Shown: positions 1 to 11,225, counted from the stretch's first letter. The stretch is 64,000 bases of DNA from Dendrolimus kikuchii (GCA_019925095.2 CM034392.1:751501-815500), one strand, 5' to 3'. Program-made: numbers and translations. The notes: generated from the letters alone by a model not told the origin.

Positions 1-262
1 CCGGTACAGCTGCTGCACAACAGGAGGCCCTAAAACGCCGCAAATACTCGGCCGGCCGGTCGAGACCCTGGGACCATGGGGGTTTGAGGCGCACAAGCTT
101 TATCGGGACATAGTCAAACGTCTGGTGGATGTCTCACGTGACCAAAAGACTGGTTTATACCTCGGACAACGCATCAGCATTGCCATTCAGAGAGGCAATG
201 TGGCCAGTCTTTTGGGCACGTTTCCGACTGACAGCGGTCTAGAACTAGATTTTATACTTTAA
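1..262 (+). pseudogene. C-terminal end of an R2-type (restriction-like endonuclease) LINE
   Basis: The readable peptide contains LKRRKY, then ETLGPWGFEAHKLYRD, VSRDQKTGLYLGQRIS and GNVASLLGTFPTD, ending at TAA 260-262. It matches, block for block, the longer copy at 31684-32272 that carries a CCHC knuckle and a PD-(D/E)XK-like site. There is a frameshift near position 60, and the window edge cuts off the rest. It is a dead retrotransposon remnant, not a host gene. Confidence 0.6.
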
Positions 263-544
263 TTTTAGTTTGTATATATAGTTTATTTTTAGTTTAATTT
301 ATATCTTAATTATGTTGGATGAAAAAAAAAACCTGTTATAAGATTTTAGCTTAAAAATTGGAAATAAATGAACTTTCCAACTCAAGATCTATCTGTGAGA
401 TGTATTTAATAATAATATAATGGATTACTCTGTCGACATATCTCCGACCTGCTAAGTCTGTCCATTCCTTGAACAGACTTGTGAAGGAGCACTATCTAAC
501 TGTGCGTGTTTATTATTTGTTTTGTAGCTATATTTTATAGCTAT

Positions 545-605
545 AAATGTCCCACTGCTGGGCTCGGGCTTCCCATTATAGGGGGAACGGACTTATCCAC
601 CTACT
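545..605 (-). repeat. 3' end of a tRNA-derived SINE (same family as 29698-29990)
   Basis: The segment reads, on the minus strand, GGGAAGCCCGAGCCCAGCAG followed by TGGGACA, matching the 3' end of the SINE at 29698-29990. The remainder of 263-740 is AT-rich and shows nothing else. Confidence 0.45.
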
Positions 606-739
606 CATACTTAAAATTTACGGCGCTATCAAGTCACAACGTGTTGCTCTAGAGAAAGCGTGACGAAATCAAACCAAGTTCGGCCTAATTTCGGCCGAAT
701 TTTTTATTTTAACCGAATGTTCGTATTCGGTTCAAACAA

Positions 740-1420
740 CATTCGGCCCATCCCGATTATAACTTTTCCCGCATTTGGACTTCTTTTGTTTACTTTGTGT
801 TTAAAATGTGTAATTAAGAAAAACATTATATTGTTATTGTACTTGTTTTATGGCAGTCATTAGGTAGGTGTGTCGAACTAATTCTTAGGATTTATTGTTT
901 TGCTGCGAGGCATATTGTATTTGTACAGAATGAAAGGAATGTCCGAACGGAGGGGTGAGGTCAAGCGAGGATTACGATACGAGCAAGACGTACATTCGAT
1001 GAGCGATATAGTGACTGACTTTGCGCGTGTTATTGAATTGTGCAGTTTGTACTGGATGAGTCCAGTTATATTTGTACCTGTGTCATACGTGTTTTTTTTA
1101 TTTTTATTGCAGGAGTTCAACAGACAGGCAGTCGGCCCACTTGATGGAAAGCGGTTACCATCGCCTATTGACATTTGCAACACCAAAGGTGCTACAAATG
1201 CGCTGCTGCTCTCTTAAAGGAGGCTGGAACCTGGTCACTAATGCCGGAACACAACACAAGGTTGTTATGGTGGCATACTCTAGACCAGGGATGGTCGCCA
1301 TCCAGTCGGGCAAATGCCCTACCACCTGGCAAATGTGCAAATGGCAAACGTTTGTATAGTTCTAATAAATTCTATAGTAATTCCAACGGGATTTTTAATT
1401 CGAGTCCCGCGCTCGTAATA
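740..1420 (+). repeat. Solo-LTR fragment interrupted by a family B retroposon
   Basis: The pieces 740-1093 and 1336-1420 match the LTR-like repeat at 46150-46557, 59620-60061 and 61276-61730: a CCCGCATTT block, a segment ending in GCGCGTGTTATTGAAT, then TTCTAATAAATTCTATAG (poly(A) signal) and a degraded GTAATA end. The 5' end is missing. The family B insertion separates the ATACGTG and TTTGTATAG blocks that are contiguous in the other copies. Confidence 0.5.
1094..1335 (-). mobile_element. Family B poly(A) retroposon, 5'-truncated
   Basis: The 3' end (CTCCTGCAATAAA plus A-run on the minus strand) is at the left. The body shows the family blocks CTGCTGAACTC, GGGCCGACTGCC, CTTAAGAGAGCAGCAGCG and CCAGGTTCCAG. 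The 5' half stops after the CCAGGTGGTAGGGC block. It sits inside the solo LTR. Confidence 0.65.
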
Positions 1421-1831
1421 ATATGTTGAAATACACGTGTCGGCGTAGACCGCTAACACGGCACTGTACACGACTGTTACTGAAATATAATTTAATTCTT
1501 TGAATGGAAAGTTCCAATATCTAGACATCACAACACAACCTAGGTTATCGAAGATCAATTTAAGTGTGAAATCTTAAATTACTCTGACACAATCTTACAG
1601 TTACTTCTTGACCAGTTTTTTTATATTTTTAATATCCGTAAACCGATAATGTCACGTGCTACGGGTGCACGTGCTAACTGCTTGTCATGTTCTGGTTTAG
1701 ATTATAATTTACCAGCTGGTTTCTTTGTCCTATCAATCCAGTTAGATAGTTCATTGTTTATTACTAAATATTTTGGTCAAACATTCTGTAAGCAGTAAAA
1801 AGTCGACCGCTGTAGTTGTGTGGGCTGAGCG

Positions 1832-2149
1832 TTTTTTTTTTTTTAATTTTTATTACAGATCAGCAGACAGGCAAATGGCCCACTTGATAGAAAGCGGTTA
1901 CCATCGCCTATGGACATTTGCAACACCAAAGGTGCTACAAATGCGCTGCTGCTCTCTTAAGGGAAACTGGAACCTGGTCACTAATGCCGGAACACAATTC
2001 GAAGATTGTTATGGAGAATACTTTAGACCAGGGGTGGTAGCCATCCAGTCGGACAAATGCGCTACCACCTGACTGTGGGTTGTTAAGTCGCCTCTTACAA
2101 CAGGCCGCCCGACCGCAGGAAATTGTATTCTTTCTCCGTTCCTGTGCGG
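1832..2149 (-). mobile_element. Family B retroposon, near full length
   Basis: A long T-run on the plus strand (the poly(A) tail) is followed by the whole family body, ending in TTTCTCCGTTCCTGTGCGG, the reverse of the family's 5' CCGTGCAGGAACGGAGAAA. About 318 bp. Both strands are largely open, which is a property of the consensus and not evidence of coding. Confidence 0.7.
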
Positions 2150-2285
2150 TTACCGGTCTAGCGCACTGGATCGCAGAGGGCCCGGGTTCGATTCCCGGCA
2201 AGGTAAATTTCTTAAACGAATGCGCAACTTGCATGGCTTGGGGATATACAATGTGATTTTCTGCAGGTAAAAATAATGTGTGTGC
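2150..2285 (+). repeat. tRNA-headed SINE fragment
   Basis: The B-box-like GGGTTCGATTCC is preceded by GGTCTAGCGCACTGGATCGC and followed by CGGCAAGGTAAATTTCT, and then a GGGGATATACAATGTG block shared with the Metulj-like SINEs. It abuts the 5' end of the family B copy to its left. Not a functional tRNA gene: no clover-leaf pairing is complete. Confidence 0.5.
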
Positions 2286-2450
2286 AGTTCAGACGCAGTA
2301 GAAGTGAAACTTCAGAGAATATAGTCACAGATAATTCTTTTCTAAATTTTATTAATATAGGTGTAATTTCTTTGGACTACATCCGTCAACATATTACAAT
2401 TCAAAATAAGCTTCTTAAGTATCACTTTCAATTTTTCACTGTTTTAGTCT

Positions 2451-2620
2451 AAGGTGATGTCAGGAGCCTTAAGAACAGACGAGTGTGCATGACAATGAGT
2501 TATGAATGTCAAAGAGGCAAGTGAGGTGTGTAAGAATAAGCCTAAATGGCACTCTGTTGTTCGTGCCTACCCCGCAAGGGAACTGGCGTGAAGTTATGTA
2601 TGTATGTATGTATGTATGTA
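2451..2620 (+). mobile_element. LINE-A, 5'-truncated 3' end with (ATGT)n tail
   Basis: Encodes the terminal peptide of LINE-A (EASEVCKNKPKWHSVV...PARELA, then TGA) with a frameshift near 2503, followed by AGTT and five ATGT-type repeats. TAGTCTAA lies at both ends (2445-2452 and 2619-2626), an 8-bp candidate target duplication. Confidence 0.7.
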
Positions 2621-2907
2621 GTCTAAAAAATATTACTATCAGTTATGCTTAATCATCGGTCTTATTGACACTAATTTGTGCTGCACAACGTAAAACTCGT
2701 ATCTCATTCTCTCGCAGACTTAGTCCTATAGATCTCTGTTTATCTCTTTTTAGTGTCGCTTTTTCGTTTCATCGAGTTTCAAGTCACAAAAATTCTAAAG
2801 AAATTTCACTTGAAAAATCTTTTAATACTGTTAATATAAATGTGAAAATAATGTTGTTAAATTGTTTGTTTCTTTTGGGAGTCCTTGGAAATAAACCATT
2901 TAATCCA

Positions 2908-3200
2908 ATTTGGTGTTCAGTGTGGATGGCAACCAACCCTGCGTTAGAGTATGCCGCCATCAGAACCTTGAGTAGTGTTAAGGCATCAGAGGCCAGGTTT
3001 ACCGTTGCAAGGGCCCTCTAGCATCTAGGGAGCGGAGGACTCTTCACCCCTGTTGACGAAGTGAGTTTGCCTCTCCCGGGGCATTCTCAAGCACTGATTC
3101 GCTAGGATCAGCGTGGGCGTAACTACGTTCTAAATCTCACGCTCTTCCTGCCATAAGCGCGGGGATCGCCTGTCCCTATTAACAGAGTCAGATCTGCAAA
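2908..3200 (+). repeat. Chimeric old retroposon: family B-like then family F-like
   Basis: The first part (TGGATGGCAACC, CCGCCATCA, AACCTTGAG) is a diverged family B body. From about 3010 it carries family F blocks: CAGCATCTAGGGAGCGG, TAGGATCAGCGTGGGCGTAA and CTCACGCTCTTCCTGCCAT. No tail or target duplication was found. Confidence 0.4.
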
Positions 3201-4504
3201 TCAGCAACTTTACAGGAGAGCGCTCTGAACTTTGAATTGCTTATATTTTTTTTACTACAAGAATTAAATTATCAAAAAAAATATTATATGTTAATATATG
3301 TTCGAGAGCTTATTTGCAATGCAATTAAATAACATTTTTACTTATCTAAATGTTTGAAAAGCTAGTAATGGCTTTGTTATCCGTACATGGGTCATCATGA
3401 TTTGTCGGATCTGTCACATCCAACAAAGTTACATGGACAAACATATTTATTCTTTGTAAGAAGTGCCACATACAACATTGTCATTAGTAAATCCTGTTTA
3501 AGTTTATGTCGTATTTAAATTGATATTAAAAATTAAATCCAATTTTTAATAAATTTATTTCACAAATAACAAATAATCAAACATAATTGACAATTTGGGG
3601 ACAAAATGAAAACAATCCTTGCCATAACATTTGTTAAAATCATTAATTATAAAGTCTACCTGTATGAATGGCACTTAATAATCACATTTCAGGTTTCATT
3701 AGCTTAGATAATCAGTCTTAGTAATTTCTGTCTTACAAAAATATATCCCGCATACCCCCCTCGCGCCCCGCTAATAACGTCGGGAGTTAACATTCGTCCT
3801 TGTTAATGGGAGATGGTGGCATATATGACATTGTTAATGTGGCTATTTTGAAAACTATGAGGAAAAATCACCTTTTTGTTGCTGCTATTGAAAACCAATG
3901 CTTTTTTAGGGTCATTAGTGAAATAAAACCAAAATGTCGAAAATTGCATATCCTACATTGTTAATAGGGACAGGCGAAATGTTTGTCTACTTCAGGGAAT
4001 AAATAAATTCACTAGACCCTCTTCTTAAATACAGAACTCCGCTATGAGTGGGTCAAGTAAAAAAATTCTTTCTAGAATGTTAATGTTCCTGCAGCCATAC
4101 ACAAAAAACCGGCCAGTTACATAACAAAATTCAATCGTTGAAATAATTGGAGAGCTCTTAGCAAGATGTATGAGATGTAAGACGCCATTTAGCTATCGCA
4201 GGATGTCCTTAATGGCTTAATCAAATTAGTCATTTATTTATGAATGTAGCGAATTCACATCAGCAAATGAGTATTTCCTAAATCGATTCAGTAGGTGATA
4301 CTAACTAATGGATATGTAGTCGTTTCATAGTCAAAAAATCGTAGTTTATTAAGTTTAAACTTTATTGAAATTTTCGACAGTTTATTGGTTATGCTCGGGC
4401 TTAATCTGCCATAATGTTATTGACTAAGGCCAAATGCATCTTATTTACAGCATACAGACACATACATTAATGCATAAAGGTACATACGTTATTAATAGTA
4501 AATA

Positions 4505-4510
<6 letters not shown>
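3201..4510. other. AT-rich stretch, no gene seen
   Basis: No frame, tail, hairpin or known repeat could be supported on either strand. Confidence 0.5.

Positions 4511-4552
<42 letters not shown>
4511..4552. repeat. (AT)n microsatellite
   Basis: About 20 uninterrupted AT dinucleotides directly abut the CTAG end of a Helitron-like element at 4554. Shorter (AT)n runs also flank the copies at 13531 and 17948. Confidence 0.95.
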
Positions 4553-4553
<1 letters not shown>

Positions 4554-4554
<1 letters not shown>

Positions 4555-5243
4555 TAGCTGTCCCGGCAGACGTTGTTCTGTACTGAAGAAATAAAATTTA
4601 GAACCCGATTCCAGCGAAACATACCGGGTCCAAATGTAAGCTATGCTATCTTTCAAGTCGGATCAAACTGCACACGGCGTGCAAATTTGATTAAAATCTG
4701 TCAAGTAGTTCAGGAGAGTTGGGTATGGAAGAGAGAGCATGAAAGTAGATTAAACGCGGTCGAGATGCGAGCACTGCGCAAAATCTGCGGAGTGACGCTC
4801 GCGCACCGCGTTCGTAATACCGAAGTAAGAAAGAGAGTTGCTCTGAAAGAGTGTCGGGGTGAAGGTAAGGAAAGGAATGCTCCGGTGGTTCGGGCATGTG
4901 GAAAGAATGCATGATGAAAGAATGACTAAACAGATATACAATGCAAAAGTAGATCGATGCAGAAGTTATGGAAGGCCACGACATACGTTCCATGATCAAA
5001 TTGATCGTGTACTAGTAGAAGGTGATGTCAGGAGCCTTAAGAACAGATGAGCGTGCATGACAAGAGTTATGAATGTCAAAGAAGCAAGTGAGGTGTGTAA
5101 GAATAAGCCTAAATGGCGCTCTGTTGTTTGTGCCTACCCCGCAAGGGAACTGGCGTGAAGTTATGTATATATGTATGTATGTGTAAGTAGTTTAGGAGTC
5201 CATCGCGGACAAACAACGTGACACGTAATTTATATATATTAAG
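4554..5243 (-). mobile_element. Helitron-like element family H2, with nested LINE-A
   Basis: On the minus strand the element starts TCTTAATATATATAAATTAC and ends with hairpin-forming sequence then GGGACAGCTAG followed by T. Here the hairpin arm is degraded (TTCTGTAC). Other copies have a clean GGCAGA-6 nt-TCTGCC stem. The body has the GATCAAACTGCACACGG and TTTGATTAAAATC blocks. LINE-A is inserted at 4716-5184. Confidence 0.6.
4716..5184 (+). mobile_element. LINE-A fragment inserted in Helitron-like H2
   Basis: Encodes the LINE-A segment from ESWVWKREHESR to the PARELA terminus (with a frameshift near 4855 in the KESVGVKVRKG block), then TGA, AGTT and an ATGT-type tail. It is flanked by AAGTAGTTCAGGA (4703-4715) and AAGTAGTTTAGGA (5185-5197), a 13-bp target duplication with one mismatch. 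The intact H2 copy at 34214 carries this site undivided. Confidence 0.8.
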
Positions 5244-5249
5244 ATAATT

Positions 5250-5760
5250 AGCTTGGTGTGCTCAACAGGGCTAAGCGCTATTTCACACCGGGACATAAGC
5301 TTTTACTATATAAAGTCCAAGTCCGTCCCCATGAGGATTATTGCTCCCATCTCTGGATTAAGGCATCTCAGTACCAGGTGTTTACACTGCACTCCTTGCA
5401 GCGTCGAGTGGTCCGGATTGTCGACGAACCCGACCTTAGAACCAGACGGCTTAGAAACTTTAAATCTCAGAAGAGACATTGACGCTCTAAGCGTGTTCTA
5501 CCATCTGGATAATAGGGAAGGTTCTGATGAGCAATTTGATATGATATCTAAGTTTCGTCTCTTCGGAAGTTCATCCGCACTTCCTTGACACCTGGAAATC
5601 ATCCACTGGACGTGGTGTACGCCCCTTATGCCATACGTGAGCAAGCTATAGAATGAAGTCTCGAGGTTTTCCCAGAGCGCTACAATATGGGGAGGCTCTT
5701 CAAAAAGGAATGGAATAGATTAGATACAAAACAAGTCTCAACGTGGTAGCCAACGCATAG
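5250..5760 (+). pseudogene. Jockey-like LINE reverse transcriptase, C-terminal part
   Basis: The frame from 5258 reads LNRAKRYFTPGHKLLLYKVQ, then SLQRRVVRIVDEPDL, then shifts frame to LRRDIDALSVFYHL. This is the thumb and tail segment typical of insect Jockey-clade reverse transcriptases. Several frameshifts and stops make it a pseudogene. Further blocks (FPERYNMGRLFKKE-like) reach about 5715. Confidence 0.6.
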
Positions 5761-5929
5761 GCCCCCATAATGTCACAGATCTACATGGGCAGCGGTTGGC
5801 ACCTGCCATCAAGTGGACCCTTTTGCCAGTTAGTCAGATACGAAATATACAAAGAAGTAGAATAAATAAAAATACAACGGCAACGACCACCTTATCGGTT
5901 CTTCTTTGATCTGATCCTGCCATCTCCCT

Positions 5930-6159
5930 TCCATAATCGGACAAGCAGACGCACCGACATGCAGCACCGATATATGGTGGATATTCCACCTATAAGAACG
6001 AAGCATCTAGCTTCATCATACACACCGCAAAGAAGTGGAACTCCTTGCTGGAGTCTGTTTTTAATGACACTTATAACCTGGGCGTCTTCAAGTCCCGTGT
6101 GAATAAGTACCTTGTAGATAGCGTGCTCCATCCTAGACCACATCTTCGCTCCACATAGG
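5930..6159 (+). pseudogene. Second Jockey-like LINE C-terminal tail
   Basis: After a shift near 6020 the frame reads IIHTAKKWNSLLESVFND, then TYNLGVFKSRVNKYL, ending at TAG 6157-6159. The TAKxWNxL...VF...Y..GxFK pattern is the conserved end of insect LINE reverse transcriptases. It differs from the fragment at 5250-5760 and may be a separate element. Confidence 0.5.
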
Positions 6160-6200
6160 GCGAGATCATGGTCAAACGCGTACCTACCTATATACTACAA

Positions 6201-6800
6201 CTAGCTATGTCCGCAACGTGGTCCGCGTTTGTTTTCAAAACCCCCCGATTTCGAAACATTCTTCATTAGTGCTCCGCTATATAGCCTTCCTCGGTAAATG
6301 GGCTTTTTTTAAATATTATTATTAACATCTCTACCGACTCGAGTTCCGTACCCTTTTTTACTACTTAATTTTTATGAAAAATTTTAGAGTCCATACGCGC
6401 TTATTGTTTATTTTTGTTACTGTGTGTGACATTAATTTAGTGATTTTTATGTTGTGGTGTACCTTAAGAATAACTTATTATATTAATTTATTCTAATTTT
6501 AATACTAAACTTATACTAATGTAGAGTGTATCTGTTACATGCTGGTTTTGTGAGGAAGTGCATGTGCAGTGTGGGCCTTATGTCTATTGCCATGTGTGTT
6601 GTTTTTTTCTTTTCTGTGCCTGGATTATTAATTTTTAGGCTCTTTGTGTGTCTTGGTTTGTTTGTGAAGTGTGCGTGTAATGCAATGCGATGGTAATGGG
6701 CTATTTAACACTGAAAGATTTTTTCAAATCAGACCCGTAGTTCCTAGGATTAGCGCGTTCAATCAAAAGAACTCTTCAGCTTTACATATTAGTATAAGAG
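6201..6800 (-). mobile_element. Helitron-like family H1, interrupted
   Basis: The minus-strand end is CTAG at 6201-6204, preceded (in element direction) by a GCGGACCACGTTGCGG stem region. The 5' half (AGTTCTTTTGATTGAACGCG, GAATC...CTGAAAGATTTTTTC) lies at 6695-6800. A 390-bp retroposon separates the two halves. Confidence 0.55.
6305..6694 (-). mobile_element. LINE/SINE 3' segment with (AAT)n tail inserted in H1
   Basis: AATGGGCT flanks both sides (6297-6304 and 6695-6702) and is single in uninterrupted H1 copies such as 34711-34946. The tail on the minus strand is GAGATGTTAATAATAATA. The body is the reverse complement of 33530-33752, a second copy. No coding sequence was seen. Confidence 0.55.
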
Positions 6801-7087
6801 TTAAAAAAAGAACATCCACTAACATCCCTAGCTACGTCTGGAATAAGTGACGATAATACTTGTAGTTATTGCTCCAACAGCAATATGGCACGCTACATAA
6901 TGTTTTAATTAAAGTGATGCTGCTGGGGCCCTCATCTAATGAACCCGCCACGTATATACGACCTCATTAGCGAACCTTCCCATTTCTGTGCCCTTATGAA
7001 GCTACTACTTGCTGAAACATGCGGGGATCTGTATAATCTGTAGGGGATGTCAGGTTTATACAATTAATTAAAAAAAAAAAAGTAACT

Positions 7088-7403
7088 TTTTTCTTTTTTT
7101 TATTGTAGGAGATCAGCAGACAGGCACACGGCCCACTTGATGGAAAGCGGTTACCATCTTCTATGGACATTCGTAACAGCAAAGTTGCTACAAATGCGCT
7201 GCTGCTCTCTTAAGGGAAACTGGAACTTGGTTACTAATGCCGGAACACAACTCAAGGTTGTTATGGCGACATACTTTAGGCCAAGGGTGGTAGCCATCCA
7301 GTCGGGCAAATGCCCTACCACCTGGCTGTGGGTTGTTAAGTCGCCTCTTACGACAGGCCGCCCGGCCGCAGGAAATTGTATTCTTTTTCCATTCCTGCAC
7401 GGA
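7088..7403 (-). mobile_element. Family B retroposon, near full length
   Basis: T-run at left, then CTCCTACAATAAA in reverse, the whole family body, and a 5' end of CCGTGCAGGAATGGAAAAAG in reverse. About 316 bp. Confidence 0.7.
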
Positions 7404-8172
7404 CACCGGATTTTTTATAGTATTGTAGGAATGATGTATCTTGAACGCATGGTGTGATCAATGTACGAAAATATTTCTGAACGAGCCCATAGTGTGAAAG
7501 AGATGAGTGAAAAAAAGAATAGACGAAGAATGGACGACGTACGCACGACGCATAAAGACGCTTTGAGATTTATTCAAAAATTTTTAAAATATTGTACCTA
7601 CGGTGTTGATATTAAAGTTACTAAAATAAACGCACGCGCATCGCTGATAATTGGAAACTCGTAGTGTTGTTTTTCTTGCCAGCCACCATCCTACATTGTT
7701 ACATTAACAAACAAAAAAACTTCAATATTTAAAAATATCAGGGAGCAAATTGGAAATGCAACTTTTGGACTTAAGGACCATTTATATCAAGAGAGTTTAT
7801 CGCACGTTTTGGGGCGAAAATCTTATAATATTTTCATAGGCGACTCTTTTTAGACAATAATCGCATTGAAATGTTTACATTCAACCAAAAAACAAAAGGT
7901 AATTATCACCAAGAGAATTTGTTTACACTGACACAAATCGCATTGAGATATTTGCCTACGATTTCTCGACTTGTCCAAAGTAAAACTCGTATGACATTTT
8001 TTCAAGTTCATGCGAGCATCGTACAAATCGGTTTGACTCGATTTGAATGCGAGACTTGCCTTTCGGGCTCGGTGATGAGCACGGTATTTTGTATTTTGTT
8101 TACACAGAGACGTCAATATTCAATGACCAGGCGATTATCGCCCTTCTACGTACGATATCACAAGATCGACTA
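7404..8172. other. No recognisable gene or repeat
   Basis: Two frames of 67 and 100 codons are open here, but neither shows a motif, splice context or repeat relation. They could be chance or unrecognised old repeats. Confidence 0.4.
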
Positions 8173-8434
8173 AAGAATGACTAAACAGATATACAATGCA
8201 AAATTGGATGGATGCAGAAGTCGTGGAAGGCCACTACACACCTTCCATGATCAAATTGATCGTGTACTAGCAGAAGGTGATGTCAGGAGCCTTAAGAAGA
8301 GACGAGCGTGCATGACAAGAGTTATGAATGTCAAACAAGCAAGTGAGGTGTGTAAGAATAAGCCAAAATGGCGCTCTATTGTTCGTGCCTACCCCGCAAG
8401 GGAACTCGCGTGAAGTTATGTATGTATGTATGTA
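8173..8434 (+). mobile_element. LINE-A 3' end with tail
   Basis: Encodes ERMTKQIYNAK-type sequence from TKQIYNAKLDGCRSRG to PARELA without a frame break, then TGA, AGTT and an (ATGT)n tail running into GTACGTACG. No clear target duplication was found. Confidence 0.7.
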
Positions 8435-8522
8435 CGTACGATATCGTATGTTTAGTTCACATGATAATATTCTTTTCTCGCTTTCGACAATCGTATCTTG
8501 GAGGCAACAAACTCTCTCCATG

Positions 8523-8695
8523 TAAATGACCTTTTATTATTTGTCTAACCGACAGACGGTAGAGCATCACGTGAAAACTACTGAATGGATTTAAATGAAA
8601 CTCGACACACAGCTGGCTTATATCCCGGATCAATACATAGGATATTTTTTAACCCGATAAATGACGTTTCCATTCATATGATGCTCTAACATAGA
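8523..8695 (+). repeat. Helitron-like family H5, partial
   Basis: Shares GAAAACTACTGAA, AATGAAA.TCGACAC and CCCGATAAATGACGT with the H5 copy at 38232-38674. Its 3' hairpin and CTAG end are not present. Confidence 0.4.
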
Positions 8696-8778
8696 GATAA
8701 TAATTCTAAAATTTACCTTGATTGTTCTCATTATTAAATTTATTGTATATACTCGAATCCCCAGAGATTTATACTATA

Positions 8779-8860
8779 CTAGGATATGCCCGCGACTTCG
8801 TCCACGCTTGACTTGGAATTCCAAGTATCATATTTTAAAAAGAACATAAGCTATCGTTGT
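8779..8860 (-). repeat. Helitron-like 3' end (H1-related)
   Basis: CTAG at 8779-8782 followed by GATATGCCCGCGACTTCGTC, the same terminal block found in direct orientation at 28195-28222. Confidence 0.5.
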
Positions 8861-9070
8861 AGTGGAAAATGGGTCGGATAATGCTGAGGGGGTTGATGCC
8901 CCGTACGGGATGGAGGGGCGAGATGGAATGGTCCTCCGTCTGTTAGGAAGATCTTCCAGCGAGGCTAATGTTGTTCCTCGCAAGCCTAAGCCCATCTGTT
9001 ATAGTTGAAAATTTGTATATATTCTTTGATTGTTTCGGGAAACGTTTGTGACATCGATTATTGCACAGCG

Positions 9071-9231
9071 CCATCTATTGACTTGTAAGTGTTCCACTAC
9101 ACACCCGTGGTGACCCCGACGTGATCAGTTAAGACGAGACCATTTTGTACGACTGAAAGATACTTACTTAACTGAAAATAAAAAGTCAGTTTATTTAATA
9201 GATGGCTATTGGCTTGTAAGTGTTCCACTCA
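9071..9231 (+). repeat. Direct repeat pair with LTR-boundary look
   Basis: CTTGTAAGTGTTCCACT occurs at about 9090 and again at about 9214, each preceded by a CTATTG-type block, 125 bp apart. Between them lie CCGTGGTGACCCCGACGTGA and an AATAAA. A TGG-starting motif after an LTR end could be a primer binding site, but no tRNA match was verified. Confidence 0.3.
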
Positions 9232-9754
9232 ATGCTAATTTGTATGCATCCGAACAACTTCAAACAGCTCCCGGGAAAACTCTACTACATTAAATTAGCT
9301 ATCGATCAGTAAAAATATCACATTGGAAATAGTTTTTTTTAATCTGGTTATTTTTTTTTTTTTTACGGTCTTCAAAACTGAGCACATTCAGGAACATGTT
9401 TAATACATTAGTAATATAATATTTTGTATTCTTTAGAATGTGATCTTTTATATGAAGACACAGCTTGCTTTAATATGCTATAGAAAAAAAAACTAATACT
9501 AATCCAAGTAAGCCGGTGCGGACGCTTACATGCATGTGCCTGCGCCTGCACTAGGCAAAAAAAAAAAATGTAATTATAAAAAAAAATATGATGATTAACA
9601 AAGAAATTTTAAATCATTCTCAGAATAAAAAGTAGCGCAGAGTTTAAGTCTAAGGATTAGCTATTGATTAGCGAAAACCGCATCGAAATCGGCCTAGTAG
9701 AGAGACAGACGAGAAATCTAAAAAAAATGCACCATGTTCTCCATCGTTTATATA

Positions 9755-10076
9755 GTTTATTCTAGTTAGGGAACCCCTCCAGCATCTAGGGAGCGGAAGA
9801 GTCATCTCCCTGTTGACAAAGTGAGTCTGTCCTGCTCCCCGGGGCACTCTCAAGCACTGATGCGCTAGGATCAGCGTGGGCGTAACTACGTTCTAAGTCT
9901 CACGCTCTTCCTACCATGAGCGCGGGGCACATGGGAGTATTAAGTCTTCGAGTCTCCACACAAGCCGGCGATTGACTCTGGTGGCTATTCGTGGCTTCAC
10001 CTCTCATCGCTTTGGTCTAATGCCTAGCAAAGGACCCGGTAGTGTGCCAAATGCAATTCCCTCGCCTCAAAAAAAA
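9755..10076 (+). mobile_element. Family F retroposon with poly(A)
   Basis: Contains CAGCATCTAGGGAGCGG, GCGCTAGGATCAGCGTGGGC, CTCACGCTCTTCC, AAAGGACCCGGTAGTGTG and ends CCCTCGCCTC followed by an A-run. The order of blocks matches 56683-56884 and, at its ends, 30181-30472. Confidence 0.55.
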
Positions 10077-10142
10077 AACTATTTCATTTTTTTTTATGGC
10101 TACAATGTATAGACACGACATGTTTAGAATCTTATAATATTA

Positions 10143-10761
10143 CTGGCTGAACCCGGCAGACGTTGTCCTGCATTTAAAAAATAAAAATCTAGAACCCGAT
10201 TCCAGCGCCATCTATCGGGACCAAATGTTAATCTAAACTATTCTCAAATCCACTTGAACAAACAAAACATTTCATCAAAATCAGGCCCACCGTTTAAGAG
10301 GAGTATCGCGGCGTCACCTGCTGGGTCCAATCGTGAATTAAACCATTCCGGGACAAACTTGAACACGTACAACAACAAAAAAAACACCGAAATTCTAGTA
10401 CCAGATTGCAGCGCCATCTACCTGGTTCAAATTTGAATCTAAATCATCCCAGTAGAAAATTATTAAAATACTAATAGCCCTATTAAAAAATAGTGGTTAG
10501 TGGTAGAAGGGTGAAAATCTTGGGTTGTGTGTATTTTTTAATGCTCAATCATACAAAAATCCAAATAAAGAAAATTGACAAAAAAATAAAAAATAAACTG
10601 TTTAGGGGTGGGTCACCCTTATCATTTAGGGGTATGAAAAATAAATGTTGGCCGATTCTCAGACCTACCCGATATGCACACAAAATTTCATACAAATCGG
10701 TTCAGCCGTTTCGGAGGAGTTTGGTAACAAACACCGCGACACAAGAATTTTATATATTAGA
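10143..10761 (-). mobile_element. Helitron-like family H3, long form
   Basis: On the minus strand the start is TCTAATATATAAAATTC, followed by the ACCGATTTGTATGAAATTTT block, and the end is a GGCAGACG stem region with a degraded CTGG in place of CTAG. Two partial internal units, each with GCGCCATCTA and ACCCGATTCCAG-type sequence, are present. Confidence 0.5.
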
Positions 10762-11127
10762 TAGGTATGGCCTACGTGTGTTATTTCGATATATTATAAG
10801 CTATATTACCGGTATCAAATTCGCATTTACACATGGATCGGAATGTCTAGTCTAGCCTTTCTCAGCAAATGCAGACAATAATATTTTTCACAACGCAAAA
10901 TGCCAAACGGCACTGCAAAGGTCAGACGGAGGTCTACAAAAGATATTTTTATATAAAAACGTGTACAATATTAAATGAATTGATATATATGACACGATTG
11001 CAATAGTAAGAGTTTTTGACGCGTAATTAAACAAGATGCGTGGCAAATAGCGTGTCTCAGGTTGACTGTATAAAATCGCGGAAGTTATACAAATGTTTGG
11101 CGTCCGAACAAAATGCTGAACAGGTCG
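10762..11127. other. No recognisable gene or repeat
   Basis: AT-rich, without an open frame worth calling on either strand. A minus-strand frame crossing into the GC minisatellite is a composition effect. Confidence 0.4.
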
Positions 11128-11225
11128 CGGCGACTCGATTGCGGCGGCCAGGTCGCGGCAGCCAGGCGCGGCTGCCAGGTTGCGGCGGCCAGGTCGTAGT
11201 GAACAGGCGGCCATAAAACGGCCAG
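11128..11225 (-). repeat. GC-rich minisatellite, left arm
   Basis: Imperfect units around GCGGCCAGGTCGCGG. The same unit in reverse complement forms the array at 11971-12056, on the other side of the family B foldback. Confidence 0.75.

Noticed and set aside
7461..8173. Frames of 67 and 100 codons
   Set aside because: No motif, no conservation evidence, and expected by chance in a long stretch without assigned features.
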